NCBI RefSeq assembly: GCF_016097555.1
Contig: NC_054701.1
Span: 1,041,049 to 1,105,048, forward strand
DNA: 64,000 nucleotides
Direction of reading: 5' to 3'
Origin: Gigantopelta aegis
Lineage: Eukaryota; Mollusca; Gastropoda; Neomphalida; Peltospiridae
A model generated the notes under the pieces. The model made no database searches and was not told the DNA's origin. It saw only the letters and a program-made list of their open reading frames with translations. Below, one piece after another: positions 24,501-39,500 of this stretch. Within the stretch, counting starts at the first letter, position 1; each line of letters begins with the position of its first letter. The translations under genes were made by a program, and so were the position numbers.

Positions 24501-27500
24501 TTGGAGGGTGGGTCGGACTATAGGCTTCATGTTGGAGGGTGGGCCGGACTATAGGCTTCATGTTGGAGGGTGGGCCGGACTATAGGCTTCATGTTGGAGG
24601 GTGGGCCGGACTATAGGCTTCATGTTGGAGGGTGGATCGGACTATAGGTGTCATGTTGGAGGGTGGGCCGGACTATAGGCTTCATGTTGGAGGGTGGATC
24701 GGACTATAGGATTCATGTTGGAGGGTGGGCCAGACTATATGCTTCATGTTGCAGGGTGGGCCGGACTATAGGCTTCATGTTGGAGGGTGGGTCGGACTAT
24801 AGGCTTCATGTTGGAGGGTGGGCCGGACTATAGGCTTCATGTTGGAGGGTGGGCCGGACTATAGGCTTCATGTTGGAGGGTGGGCCGGACTATAGGCTTC
24901 ATGTTGGAGGGTGGATCGGACTATAGGTGTCATGTTGGAGGGTGGGCCGGACTATAGGCTTCATGTTGGAGGGTGGGCCGGACTATAGGTGTCATGTTGG
25001 AGGGTGGGCCGGACTATAGGTGTCATGATGGAGGATGGGCCGGACTATAGGTTTCATGTTGGAGGGTGGGGCGGACTATAGGTTTCATGTTGGAGGGTGG
25101 GCTGGACTATAGGTGTCATGACGGAGGGTGGGCCGGACTATAGGTGTCATGTTGGAGGGTGGACCGGACTATAGGTGTCATGATGGAGGATGGGCTGGAC
25201 TATAGGCTTCATGTTGGAGGGTGGGCCGGAATATAGGTGTCATGTTGGAGGGTGGACCGGACTATAGGTTTCATGTTGGAGGGTGGGCCGGACTATAGGC
25301 TTCATGATGGAGGGTGGGTCAGACTATAGGCTTCATGTTGGAGGGTGGGCCGGACTATAGGTTTCATGTTGGAAGATGGGCCGGACTATAGGTTTCATGT
25401 TGGAGGGTGGACCAGACTATAGGTTTCATGTTGGAGGGTGGGTCGGACTATAGGCTTCATGTTGGAGGGTGGGCCGGACTATAGGTGTCATGACGGAGGA
25501 TGGGCCGGACTATAGGTTTCATGTTGGAGGGTGGACCAGACTATAGGTTTCATGTTGGAGGGTGGACCGGACTATAGGCTTCATGTTGAGGTTTGGCCGG
25601 ACTATAGGTTTCATGTTGGAGGGTGGACCGGACTATAGGTTTCATGTTGGAGGGTGGACCAGACTATAGGTTTGATGTTGGAGGGTGGACCGGACTATAG
25701 GCTTCATGTTGAGGGTGGGCCGGACTATAGGTTTCATGTTGGAGGGTGGGCCGGACTATAGGTTTCATGTTGGAGGGTGGGCCGGACTATAGGTTTCATG
25801 TTGAGGGTTGGCCGGACTATAGGTTTCATGTTGGAGGGTGGGCCGGACTATAGGTTTCATGTTGGAGGGTGGGCCGGACTATAGGTTTCATGTTGGAGGG
25901 TGGGCCGGACTATAGGTTTCATGTTGAGGGTTGGCCGGACTATAGGTTTCATGTTGGAGGGTGGGGCGGACTATAGGTTTCATGTTGGAGGGTGGGCCGG
26001 ACTATAGGTGTCATGACGGAGGGTGGGCCGGACTATAGGTTTCATGTTGGAGGGTGGGCCGGACTATAGGCTTCATGTTGGAGGGTGGGCCGGACTATAG
26101 GTTTCATGTTGGAAGATGGGCCGGACTATAGGTGTCATGACGGAGGGTGGGCCAGACTATAGGTTTCATGTTGGAGGGTGGACTGGACTATAGGTTTCAT
26201 GTTGGAGGGTGGACCGGACTATAGGTTTCATGTTGGAGGGTGGGCCGGACTATAGGTTTCATGTTGGAGGGTGGGCCGGACTATAGGTTTCATGTTGGAG
26301 GGTGGGCCGGATATAGGTTTCATGTTGGAGGGTGGGCCGGATATAGGTTTCATGTTGGAGGGTGGGCCGGACTATAGGTTTCATGTTGAGGGTGGGCCGG
26401 ACTATAGGTGTCAAGTTGGAGGGTGGGCCGGACTATAGGTTTCATGTTGGAGGGTGGGCCGGATATAGGTTTGATGTTGGAGGGTGGGCCGGACTATAGG
26501 TTTCATGTTGGAGGGTGGGCCGGACTATAGGTTTCATGTTGGAGGGTGGGCCGGATATAGGTTTCATGTTGGAGGGTGGGCCGGACTATAGGTTTCATGT
26601 TGAGGGTGGGCCGGACTATAGGTGTCAAGTTGGAGGGTGGGCCGGACTATAGGTTTCATGTTGGAGGGTGGGCCGGATATAGGTTTGATGTTGGAGGGTG
26701 GGCCGGACTATAGGTTTCATGTTGAGGGTGGGCCGGACTATAGGTGTCAAGTTGGAGGATGGGCCGGACTATAGGTTTGATGTTGGAGGGTGGGCCGGAC
26801 TATAGGTTTCATGTTGAGGGTGGGTCAGACTATAGGTGTCATGTTGGAGGGTGGGCCGGACTATAGGCTTCATGTTGAGGGTTGGCCGGACTATAGGTTT
26901 CATGTTCATTGGTCCCCTACTGGTCCAGAACTTATTGTGATGTTTTCATTTTTAGGAGTTCTACCAGAATGTGTTGGATAAGGCCGATATTATCCAAGCT
27001 ACTGGAGAATCCATTGTGACCTTGCAGGAAGTGCAGTGTCTCACGCCAAGGTCAGTAGAATGAGCTGTATTTGGTTTGGAGGGAATTAGTTATTAACTTA
27101 ACATTTGTTACCATGGAAACCTGGGGCCTAATTCACGAAACGTTTGCAACTTACTGATCTCACAGTTCAGTGTAAAAGTACACAAAGGAGAGTGCAGTGT
27201 TGCTTAAGATGCCTTCGTTAATGACGTCCCTGGTTGTTGGTTTCTAGTTTATCAATCTACAGACAGCACTGTAGCAGAGACCAAACAAAGGTTATGTTTG
27301 GTTTGAATACTAGACTTCACATGCGTTTATTTGCATGATGTTTATTTCTCTTTGTCTGTAATGATATAAAGCGGGACACACCCTGGAACACATTTCGATT
27401 TAGCCAGTTTTCAGAAACGTAGAGTATTTCCTTGAGAATCATTAAAATGTTAATTTGAGGAATACTTTATTAGCCAAAGTCTAAATTTTGTGGCCATTTT

Positions 27501-30500
27501 GTATGCATTTTAGCAATTGGCTAATTTTGCAATATACAGAGTAAAATTTATTGTAACATTATGATGCAATTAGTGTTTGGGCTAGGGTATTTATATATAT
27601 TTTTAAAAAGCAGTTTTGCTCTTTGTGTGTTGTTTTGCAGAGGTCGATATGACATCAAGATTTATCCCACGTTTCTTCAGCTTCACGGTAAAACGTTTGA
27701 TTACAAAATCCCGTACACAACGGTTCTCCGTCTCTTCCTCCTCCCACACAAAGATGGCCGACAGATGTTCTTTGTCGTAAGTATTCATAAACTAATTCTC
27801 TAACTAATCGTATCACACCAAACACTGTTATTATTTTGTAATGACCGGGTATCTGTAATTTGGCACTGAAATATTTTCTGTATTCTGAAAACGAATGCGC
27901 TGTGCGTCCAGTTTATTGTTATTTTAGGGAGATGCAAAATGACATATTGAATTATTCATATTAAAAAGTAGCTGTGTTAGCTACCATTAAGTATATAGTA
28001 GGGTTAGGGGGTTTTAAAATAAAAAAATACAGATTTGGTAATGTTAATAAATGTATTCAACCACAGGTTAATCAAGAAAATAATAGAAATCAGGAAAATA
28101 TAGACATTTTTAAATCCGTTCATGACTATTGTAAGGACTAAACGATTTGAAACTTAATAGCACTGTTACATTTCTCTACCTGTACTGTTTCTACTAAACG
28201 ATTTGAAACTTAATAGCACTGTTACATTTCTCTACCTGTACTGTTTCTACTAAACGATTTGAAACTTAATAGCACTGTTACATTTCTCTACCTGTACTGT
28301 TTCTACTAAACGATTTGAAACTTATTAGCACTGTTACATTTCTCTACCTGTACTATTTCTACTAAATGATTTGAAACTTAATAGCACTGTTACATTTCTC
28401 TACCTGTACTATTTCTACTAAACGATTTGAAACTTAATAGCACTGTTACATTTCTCTACCTGTACTATTTCTACTTAACGATTTGAAACTTAATAGCACT
28501 GTTACATTTCTCTACCTGTACTATTTCTCTGTACGTACTTTTCTGTTAATTATCAACTATTATATTTTATTAGTGTTAGTTATTATAAGTACTTAGTCTG
28601 ACATCTTGTCTCAGCTTGTTTGTAAAAACATGTAGGGAAAGGTCCTAATATAGGCTTGTAGCCTGTCGACCAATCCCACCAGAAAAAAATGGAATAAATA
28701 TTGTGTAAACTAAGTACAGGTTACCTGATTTAGAGATGTTTTTTTTGCTTTGTGTTAATTTTAGGTGGTGGTGGGGTCTTTATTTTCCCTACTACTGATA
28801 GTATTATCAATGGCCATGGTATAGTAGCATATAAAATTAACTTTTAACCACTTGTTTGACATCTACGATCTAACTATCTCATCTTGTTTTCTCTCTAGGT
28901 GAGCTTGGATCCCCCGATTAAACAAGGTCAGACTCGATATCACTTTCTCATCCTGCTGTTTAGTAAGGACGACGAAATGACGGTTGAACTCAACCTGTCC
29001 GAGTAAGTGATCTCTGACCTACCTTGGTTGTCATAGTTACTGTATATAGTCATTTAGTGTTTTCATTTATATATCTAACAACCTGTGTGATGCCTACAAA
29101 CTAACTGCCTGGTTGGCACTTTACGCAGGCTATGTCGTATGCAAATGCCTGCCTTAAAATCATTCAGTAATTTGTTTTAAATATGCTTAAAAAAGATAAA
29201 AGTACAGGGCTTCTAGATTATAGTAGCCCCACTCCCATGGCTAGTGATATTCAATGGTGGGCTAGTAAATAACTACTGTTGCCATGCCAGACAGGGCTTC
29301 TAGATTATGGTAGCCCCACTCCCATGGATGGTGATATTCAATGTTGGGCTAGTAAATAACTACTGTTGCCATGCCAGACAGGGCTTCTAGATTATGGTAG
29401 CCCCACTCCCATGGATAGTGATATTCAATGTTGGGCTAGTAAATAACTACTATTACCATGCCCGGCGGCTAGTGAATATTTTGGGTTAAATGTGCAGTTA
29501 AGTCTATTTTTTAAATATGAATATCCTGCCCCACCCCCACCCCCCAATGTTAGTGTGTTTGAGCTTCATCTTGTATCTCCCTCTTTAGGTGACATATTTG
29601 ATTATTACTAATATTATTTATTAAAATTGTATTAACTTAAAGTAGGGCTAGTGAATTTTTAATTGTGGCTAGTAAATTTTTAAAATCACTGATCCCATGG
29701 CTAGTGGATTTGATAAACATTCTAGAAGCCGTGAATTAATTCTTATGAATACAAAATAATGAAATTAACACAGGTTGGGGAGTACTAGTGACTAAAACTA
29801 AACTCATTCTACTGCATAGAGATTTAGTTAGGGCATTTTGTATTGAGCAGGATGGTTACATGTTGATTTGAGTTGTCACAATTGTATTTGTCGACAGCGA
29901 GGACCTGCAGAACAAGTACGAAGGTAAACTTCAAAAAGAGATGACAGGACCCGACTACGAGGTCGTCAGTAAGATTTTCAAGGCCATCACCACGAGGAAG
30001 ATCACAGTGCCGGGCAGTTTTGTCGGGTATGTTGATGTTACCTGACAGTATGATACAGCTAATAGGTTTTAATATTATCATGTTACTCTGACAGTATGAT
30101 ACAGCTAATAGGTTTTAATATTATCATGTTACCTGACAGTATGATACTGCTAATAGGTTTTAATATTATCATGTTACCTGACAGTATGATACTCCTAATA
30201 GGTTTTAATATTATCATGTTACCTGACAGTATGATACTGCTAATAGGTTTTAATATTATCATGTTACCTGACAGTATGATACTCCTAATAGGTTTTAATA
30301 TTATCAAGTTACCTGACAGTATGATACTCCTAATAGGTTTTAATATTATCATGATACCTGACAGTATGATACTCCTAATAGGTTTTAATATTATCATGTT
30401 ACCTGACAGTATGATACTGCTAATAGGTTTTAATATTATCATGATACCTGACAGTATGATACTCCTAATAGGTTTTAATATTATCATGTTACTCGACAGG

Positions 30501-33500
30501 ATGATACTCCTAATAAGTTTTAATATCATCAACAGTACGTTGATTGTACCGGACAGGATGATACAGCTAATAGGTTTTAATATTATCATGTTACCCGACA
30601 GTATGATACTCCTAATAGGTTTTAATATTATCATGTTGCCCGACAGTATGATACTCCTAATAGGTTTTAATATTATCATGTTACCTGACAGTATGATACT
30701 CCTAATAAGTTTTAATATCGTGTTACCTGACAGTATGATACTCCTAATAGGTTTTAATATTATCATGTTACCCGACAGTATGATACTCCTAATAGGTTTT
30801 CATATCATCACCAGTACTTGAATGTACCTGACAGTATGATACTGCTAATAGGTTTTAATATTATCATGTTACCTGACAGTATGATACTGCTAATAGGTTT
30901 TAATATTATCATGTTACCTGACTATGATACTGCTAATAGGTTTTAATATTATCATGTTACCCGACAGTATGATACTCCTAATAGGTTTTAATATCATCAC
31001 CAGTACGTTGATTGTACCGGACAGGATGATACAGCTAATAGGTTTTAATATTATCATGTTACCCGACAAAAAAATTATCATGTTACCCGACAGTATGATA
31101 CTCCTAATAGATTTTAATATTATCATGTTACCCGACAGTATGATACTGCTAATAGGTTTTAATATTATCATGTTACCGGACAGTATGATACTGCTAATAG
31201 GTTTTAATATTATCATGTTACCGGACAGTATGATACTGCTAATAGGTTTTAATATTATCATGTTACCGGACAGTATGATACAGCTAATAGGTTTTAATAT
31301 TATCATGTTACCTGACAGTATGATACTCCTAATAGGTTTTAATATTATCATGTTACATGACAGTATGATACTCCTAATAAGTTTTAATATCGTGTTACCT
31401 GACAGTATGATACTCCTAATAAGTTTTAATATTATCATGTTACCTGACAGTATGATACTCCTAATAGGTTTTAATATTATCATGTTACCTGACAGTATGA
31501 TACAGCTAATAGGTTTTAATATCATCACCAGTACGTTGATTGTACCGGACAGGATGATACAGCTAATAGGTTTTAATATTATCATGTTACCCGACAGTAT
31601 GATACTCCTAATAGGTTTTCATATCATCACCAGTACTTGATTGTACCTGACAGTATGATACTGCTAATAGGTTTTAATATTATCATGTTACCTGACAGTA
31701 TGATACTCCTAATAGGTTTTAATATTATCATGTTACCTGACAGTATGATACTGCTAATAGGTTTTAATATTATCATGTTACCTGACAGTATGATACTGCT
31801 AATAGGTTTTAATATTATTACATGAAAATAATACTTAACGATTCAAATATAAACTTTATTTTAGATATTTATAAACATTTTAAGTGAAAATATGTGAGTC
31901 AGAGTTTTATATTTGTACACCCCTCAATGTGGTTTTTGTCAAAAATTAATCCAGTGGTCAGAAGGTTAAATAAAGCTTGAAATTAATCAGGCTTGTTTTT
32001 CTTTTCTGTTTATAATACCCACTTATTTGTGTTAATTATATTGTACATCATAGCAACTTAAACTTTCTTGTTCTGATAAAGTTAGTGTAACTCAGTGGTT
32101 GACTATTGCTACCAATCTTCAGTAGAGCTGTTCTGTTTTTCCAGTTCCAACCACTGCTACACAGTTTGTATATGAGTAGCACAGTATGTGTTAGCTTGTC
32201 TGAGATATGTATATTAAAATAGCCTTTGCTTCATAGATATCAATACATGATGTTCTGAATGCTGTTCAAACCATTCCTTTGATTTGTGTGTAACACTAAC
32301 ACCGGAATGCCGAGGTCGGGTTTATTAAGATGTCTGTGTGTCGTTTCAGCGCATCTCACACGCAGGCAATCAGCTGCTCGTACAAAGCAGCCACGGGTCT
32401 CCTGTACCCGCTGGAGAGAGGCTTCATCTTCGTGCACAAGCCACCCATCCACATCCGCTTCGATGAAATCGCCTATGTCAACTTCGCCAGGAGTTCGGGC
32501 AGCACGCGGTCCTTCGATTTTGATGTGGAGTCCAAGTCGGGAACTGTGTACAACTTTGTCGGCTTAGAGAAGTAAGTGGTGCTGGCTTGTGAGGCATTTA
32601 TTATGCTAATATTTATTTAGTAACTTCAATTTTAGACTTTTGTACATTTGTGTTTGCATTATTTAAGCAGTTGATTTTTAAAAATGAGTATAATTCCGTT
32701 TTTTTACACATTTTTAACTACATGTTTCCAAATTGTGTTTGCCTATTTATAATTATAGTCCATCCCACAGGAAACACTTTTTTATCCTATTGAATTTACT
32801 ACAAGTAACTTATTTGTCAGCCAATTGTTTTCTAAATTGCACTCAAAAATAGTATATATATTTTGTTATTTCCAAAACATTCTACTTTTCTTCTGACGTC
32901 AAAGCAAACTGAAATTATTTACAGGAAAAAACCAACATTTTTGTAGGAGGATGGGACAGACTATAAGTGTTAAACTGATTGTTATTGAAACATCTAAATT
33001 TATACTTTCACAGGTTCATCATGTTAAATAGAAGGACACTTTTGTGTCTGAATTAAAAAAATATTGTTAGTATCTTTCACTACTGGTGAGTCACATGCTT
33101 GAATGTAGTTTTAAAATTTTAATTTGAATTGCTGTAATTTTAAAAACATTAGACGTAGTGTATTTTTATGTATTATTATTAAGAGTATTTTTATTCATAT
33201 CTTTTAGAGATGAATATGGAAAGCTGTTCGACTTTATTACTAACAAAAAATTACGGGTGAAAAATATTGGAGGTAAATCGGCCAAAAAGGTAAGTTGAAA
33301 AAAACTGTTAGAATTAGTTTAATTGTTGCTACACAGACTTTAAAACCTGCTTAAATTTAATTGCCTCTATATTAAACTAAATTTAAAATATCATTGATCA
33401 ACATTTCAAAGACGTATATTGGAATAGGAAAGAAATTTAAAATAAATACAAGTTTTAACATTAGAATACCTTGCTCACCTGTTACACTGTTATCTGTACC

Positions 33501-36500
33501 TCACCAAATAACAAAATTAAAATATATTAACCTGATATTCTATATGTAATGATACTCATTATGATGATGATATCTGTAACAATATTTTCAGGATTGCATG
33601 GATCAAATATGATCATGATACAACAATTATAACAATTTTATCTGACAATGTTTTCTGGATTACATTAACCAAATATGATGATACAACAATTGTGATGGTA
33701 TGTGATGTTTTCAGGATTACATGAACCAAATATGATGATACAACAATTGTGATTTTATGTGATGATGTTTTCAGGATTACAACGACACGATGGACGACAG
33801 CGACGAAGACAAAGGCGAGCACGATGCGTACCTCGAGAGGATGAAGGACGAAGGCAAAAACCGCCAGGACGACGACTTCGACGACGACAGTGATAGTTCA
33901 GGTATTTAGTTGTTTTACAAGTCACAAAAACCACCAGGACGACGACAGTGATATTTCAGGTATTTAGTCGTTTTACAAGTCACAAAAACTGCCAGGACGA
34001 CGACAGTGATAGTTCAGGTATTTAGTCGTTTTACAAGTCACAAAAACCACCAGGATGACGACTTCAGCGATGACGGTGATAGTTCAAGTATTTACTTCTT
34101 TTACAAGTGGCAAAAACCGCCAGGACGATGAGTGACGACGACAGTGATAGTTCAGGTATTTAGTTGTTTTAAAAGTCACAAAAACTGCCAGGACGACGAC
34201 AGTGACAGTAATAGTTAAGGTATTGATAGTTAAGGTATTTAGTCGTTTTACTTGTTTCACAAGTCACAAAAACTGCCAGGACGACGACAGTGATAGTTAA
34301 GGTATTTAGTCGTTTTACTTGTTTCACAAGTCACAAAAACTGCCAGGACGACGGCAGTGATAGTTAAGGTATTTAATCGTTTTACTTGTTTCACAAGTCA
34401 CAAAAACCACAAGGACGATGAGTGACGACGACAGTGATAGTTAAGGTATTTAGTCGTTTTACTTGTTTCACCAGTCACAAAAACTGCCAGGACGACGACA
34501 GTGATAGTTAAGGTATTTAGTCGTTTTACTTGTTTCACAAGTCACAAAAACCACCAGGACGACGACAGTGATAGTTAAGGTATTTAGTCGTTTTACTTGT
34601 TTCACAAGTCACAAAAACCACAAGGACGATGAGTGACGACGACAGTGATAGTTAAGGTATTTAGTCGTTTTACTTGTTTCACAAGTCACAAAAACCACCA
34701 GGACGACGACAGTGATAGTTACGGTATTTAGTCGTTTTACTTGTTTCACAAGTCACAAAAACCACAAGGACGATGAGTGACGACGACTGTGATAGTTAAG
34801 GTATTTAGTCGTTTTACTTGTTTCACAAGTCACAAAAACCACCAGGACGACGACAGTGATAGTTACGGTATTTAGTCGTTTTACTTGTTTCACAAGTCAC
34901 AAAAACCACAAGGACGATGAGTGACGACGACAGTGATAGTTAAGGTATTTAGTCGTTTTACTTGTTTCACAAGTCACAAAAACTGCCAGGACGACGACAG
35001 TGATAGTTAAGGTATTTAGTTGTTTTACTTGTTTCACAAGTCACAAAAACTGCCAGGACGACAACTTCGACTACGACAGTGATAGTTCTGGGGCCTAATT
35101 CACAAAGGTCTCTTAGGCTCTGCTAGACAACAAAGCAACCTCTTTTAGCAATGCACTGCGAGATCGTAAAGTTGCGAGAGTTTAGTGAATTAAGCCCAGG
35201 GTATTTAGTTGTTTTTCTGAAAAAACTAATTTGACATGTTTTAGAATTTAGAAAAACTGCCAGGATGTTGACAGCAGTGATAGGTGACATTTGACTATAA
35301 AACAGGAGAGTTTTGGTTAATGCTAAAACAAGCAATGCCAGAAAGATACAGATAGACATCTCGGCCCTTGTCACCAACACCAGACATCTGTCTGATAAAC
35401 TCATCTCAACATCTCGGCCCTTGTCACCAATACCAGACATCTGTTTGATAAACTCATCTCAACATCTCGGCCCTTGTCACCAACACCAGACATCTGTCTC
35501 ATAAACTAGGTTAATATTAAATTGTTAACTGTTTTACAACATGTCTTAAGAAGTAAAATAGGTATGATACAAATTTTTTACAATAACAAAATTGTTTAAA
35601 ATTAGTAATCATGTTTTTAGTACATAATTTTGATTATTATTTGAGAATAATAATTAGGTTTTTTTAACTTGATTGCAGCAACTGGTCAAGATAACTTTTG
35701 ACTGTGATATTTGGTCTTGCTCTGGTAAATATTTGGTTGTTTTTGTAAATATTTCGCTTTGCCACTGTGTGACTGCAGTGTTATTGTTTTACAGATGTGT
35801 CCTTCAACCCGGGAGAAAGTGGAAGTGACGTTGCAGAAGAGTAAGTAATAAACAAGTCAGATAAACAAATCTGCGCTTTTTGTTTGGAATTAAACAAAGT
35901 TAATCTAAATGTGTCTAACATTTCATGTAATAGTTTATTAGTCCCTACCGGTCCAACAAAGGGGACCATAGGTTTCATCTCCGTCTGTTGCACATATAGT
36001 TTTCTGGATGGGTTTTTTTTAAAATGCCTTGAGATATTGAGCTGAAATGTTTTGTATAGCTTTATCGTGTTCTGTTACGTATCAGGTTTGACTTTCATCG
36101 TAATTTACCCATTTTTGATGCAGTTATGGCCTTTGAACTTATTTTCTGGACTTCTTTTGCAGAAGGCCTTGAGATATTGAGCTGAAATTTTGTATATATC
36201 TTTATAATGTACTGTTACAGATCAAGTTTGACATTCATGACAATTTACCCACTTTTCATAAAGATTTGTCCCTTCAATTTAGGAGATAAGAAAAATGCTT
36301 GGGTTCAATAGAGGACATGTATTGCTTTAGCAGGACTGTCAGAATGCTCGATGTGTATTAATTTGATTTCTTAAAATTATTTATGGGCTGACAAATAATT
36401 AAATAAATTTTCAACTAGCCAATGAATCATTATTTGTGATACCTAAGAAATGTTGTGGGAATGCACTGCTGTTAGAGGCCAGGTTACGTGTGTTTGTTTG

Positions 36501-39500
36501 AATGTACTGTGTGTCATGATGGTGAGGTTCTTTAGAATTCCTGACTGGTCTACATGTCTTAATCCATTGACATCATCAGTCCCTTATATTAAACATTAAC
36601 ATTAATAACCGTCCACAGTTATAATAGGTAAGTCTGTAAAAACAAAACCTCTGAGCAAAATGGTAAAGTTTGTTTTATGTTGTGTAATGACACCACTAGA
36701 GCACATTGATTTATTAATTATCGGCTGTTGGATGTCAAACATTTGGAAAGTTTTACATATAGTCTTAGAGAGGAAAGCTGCTAGATTTTTTCATTAGTAT
36801 TAGTAGCAAGAGATCGGTTACAGTGTTTCTGCCAGAAAGAAAATGGGTTACGTTTAGGGTTAGGGTTAAGAAAATTATACATTAATGGTAAGTGTAATTA
36901 ATTTTGTTAAAAGGTTAATTTTATTTTTTTTAATTGCAAAAAAATCTGGGTATGGCGTCATACCCATTTTACCCTCTGGCAGAAACCCTGATTTATATGC
37001 ACCATCACACGGACAGGATAGCACATACCACAGCCTTTGTTATACCAAGGGGTGGAATATAGCCCTGTGAATAAAACACATGCCTGATACATAGTCGGTC
37101 TAGGATGGATCCCTGTCAGTGGGCCCACTGGGCTATTTCTTGTTCCAGCCAGTGCACTGTGCACGACTGGTATATCAAAGGCTGTGCTATCCTGTCTGGG
37201 ATGTTGCATATAAAAGATCCCTTGCTACTAATTTGAAAATGTAGCAGGTTTCCTCTCTATGACTGTCAAAATGACCATATGTTTGACATCCAATAGCTGA
37301 TGATTAATAAATAATGTTCTCTAGTGGTGTTGTTAAACAAAACAAACTTCTTGTTATGCCAGTTGTGGGCCCACTGATGTGAATCGATGCTGAACGCAGA
37401 TCAGACGATCGCTATATCCGCCCCAGACCTCTGAGCAACACATTAGAGTTTTTGTTTATCCGCCCCAGACCTCTGAGCAACACATTAGAGTTTTTGTTTA
37501 TCCGCCCCAGACCTCTGAGCAACACATAAGAGTTTTTGTTTATTTGTCACCAGACCTCTGAGCAACACATTAGAGTTTTTGTTTATTTGTCACCAGACCT
37601 CTGAGCAACACATAAGAGTTTTTGTTTATTTGTCACCAGACCTCTGAGCAACACATAAGAGTTTTTGTTTATTTGTCACCAGACCTCTGAGCAACACATA
37701 AGAGTTTTTGTTCTATTGTCACCAGACCTCTTAGCAAGACATAAGAGTTTTTGTTCTATTGTCACCAGACCTCTTAGCAAGACATAAGAGTTTTTGTTTA
37801 TTTGTCACCAGACCTCTGAGCAAGACATAAGAGTTTTTGTTTATCCGCCCCAGACCTCTGAGCAACACATTAGAGTTTTTGTTTATTTGTCACCAGACCT
37901 CTGAGCAACACATAAGAGTTTTTGTTTATTTGTTACCAGACCTCGGAGCAAGACATTAGAGTTTTTGTTTATTTGTCACCAGACCTCTGAGCAACACATA
38001 AGAGTTTTTGTTTATTTGTCACCAGACCTCTGAGCAACACATAAGAGTTTTTGTTCTATTGTCACCAGACCTCTTAGCAAGACATAAGAGTTTTTGTTTA
38101 TTTCTCACCAGACCTCTTAGCAAGACATAAGAGTTTTTGTTTATTTCTCACCAGACCTCTTAGCAAGACATAAGAGTTTTTGTTTATTTCTCACCAGACC
38201 TCTGAGCAAGACATAAGAGTTTTTGTTTATTTCTCACCAGACCTCTGAGAAACACATAAGAGTTTTTGTTTATTTGTCACCAGACCTCTGAGCAAGACAT
38301 AAGAGTTTTTGTTTATTTGTCACCAGACCTCTGAGCAAGACATAAGAGTTTTTGTTCTATTGTCACCAGACCTCTTAGCAAGACATAAGAGTTTTTGTTC
38401 TATTGTCACCAGACCTCTGAGCAACACATAAGAGTTTTTGTTCTATTGTCACCAGACCTCTGAGCAAGACATAAGAGTTTTTGTTTATTTCTCACCAGAC
38501 CTCTGAGCAAGACATAAGAGTTTTTGTTTATTTGTCACCAGACCTCTGAGCAAGACATAAGAGTTTTTGTTCTATTGTCACCAGACCTCTGAGCAAGACA
38601 TAAGAGTTTTTGTTTATTTGTCACCAGACCTCTGAGCAAGACATAAGAGTTTTTGTTCTATTGTCACCAGACCTCTGAGCAAGACATAAGAGTTTTTGTT
38701 CTATTGTCACCAGACCTCTGAGCAAGACATAAGAGTTTTTGTTCTATTGTCACCAGACCTCTTAGCAAGACATAAGAGTTTTTGTTCTATTGTCACCAGA
38801 CCTCTGAGCAAGACATAAGAGTTTTTGTTCTATTGTCACCAGACCTCTTAGCAAGACATAAGAGTTTTTGTTCTATTGTCACCAGACCTCTTAGCAACAC
38901 ATAAGAGTTTTTGTTCTATTGTCACCAGACCTCTGAGCAACACATAAGAGTTTTTGTTCTATTGTCACCAGACCTCTGAGCAAGACATAAGAGTTTTTGT
39001 TTTATTGTCACCAGACCTCTTAGCAAGACATAAGAGTTTTTGTTTATTTCTCACCAGACCTCTGAGCAAGACATAAGAGTTTTTGTTTGTTAATTGTCAC
39101 AAATATAACAAATTTGCTGGGGTGTCGTTAAACATTCTTTCATTCATTCATTCATTCATTCATTCATTCTTTTAGGTACGACAGTGACCCGCCCACCTCC
39201 TCCACCAGCGACTCGGACTACACGGGGGGATCTGGGGACAGTGGGTCGAAGTCAGAGTCAGGGTCGGGCTCAGAGGATGAAGAGAAGAAGAAAGAAAAAC
39301 AGGAGAAGAAGCAGAAAGAAAAGGAGAGAAGAGAAAAGGAGAAAAAAGAAAAGAAATCAAAGTCTTCTAAGACAGTGGTGGGTTTTGTTATCACATTTGT
39401 TTAGCTTTTTTAAATTGGTATTTGAAATGGCTGTTGGAGATGTTTAAGATAGTACAGTCTAGTTAGGCTTTATTCTGCGAAAAGTCTTTAGTAGTAAGAA

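Noticed and set aside
30083-31825. Open frames of 220-240 codons on both strands
   Set aside because: They come from a 45-bp tandem unit whose length is a multiple of three; the translation is a 15-residue repeat on either strand, inside an SSRP1 intron.
37405-39090. Satellite as a coding repeat protein
   Set aside because: 43-bp period is not a multiple of three, stops in all frames, and it sits between exons 12 and 13.
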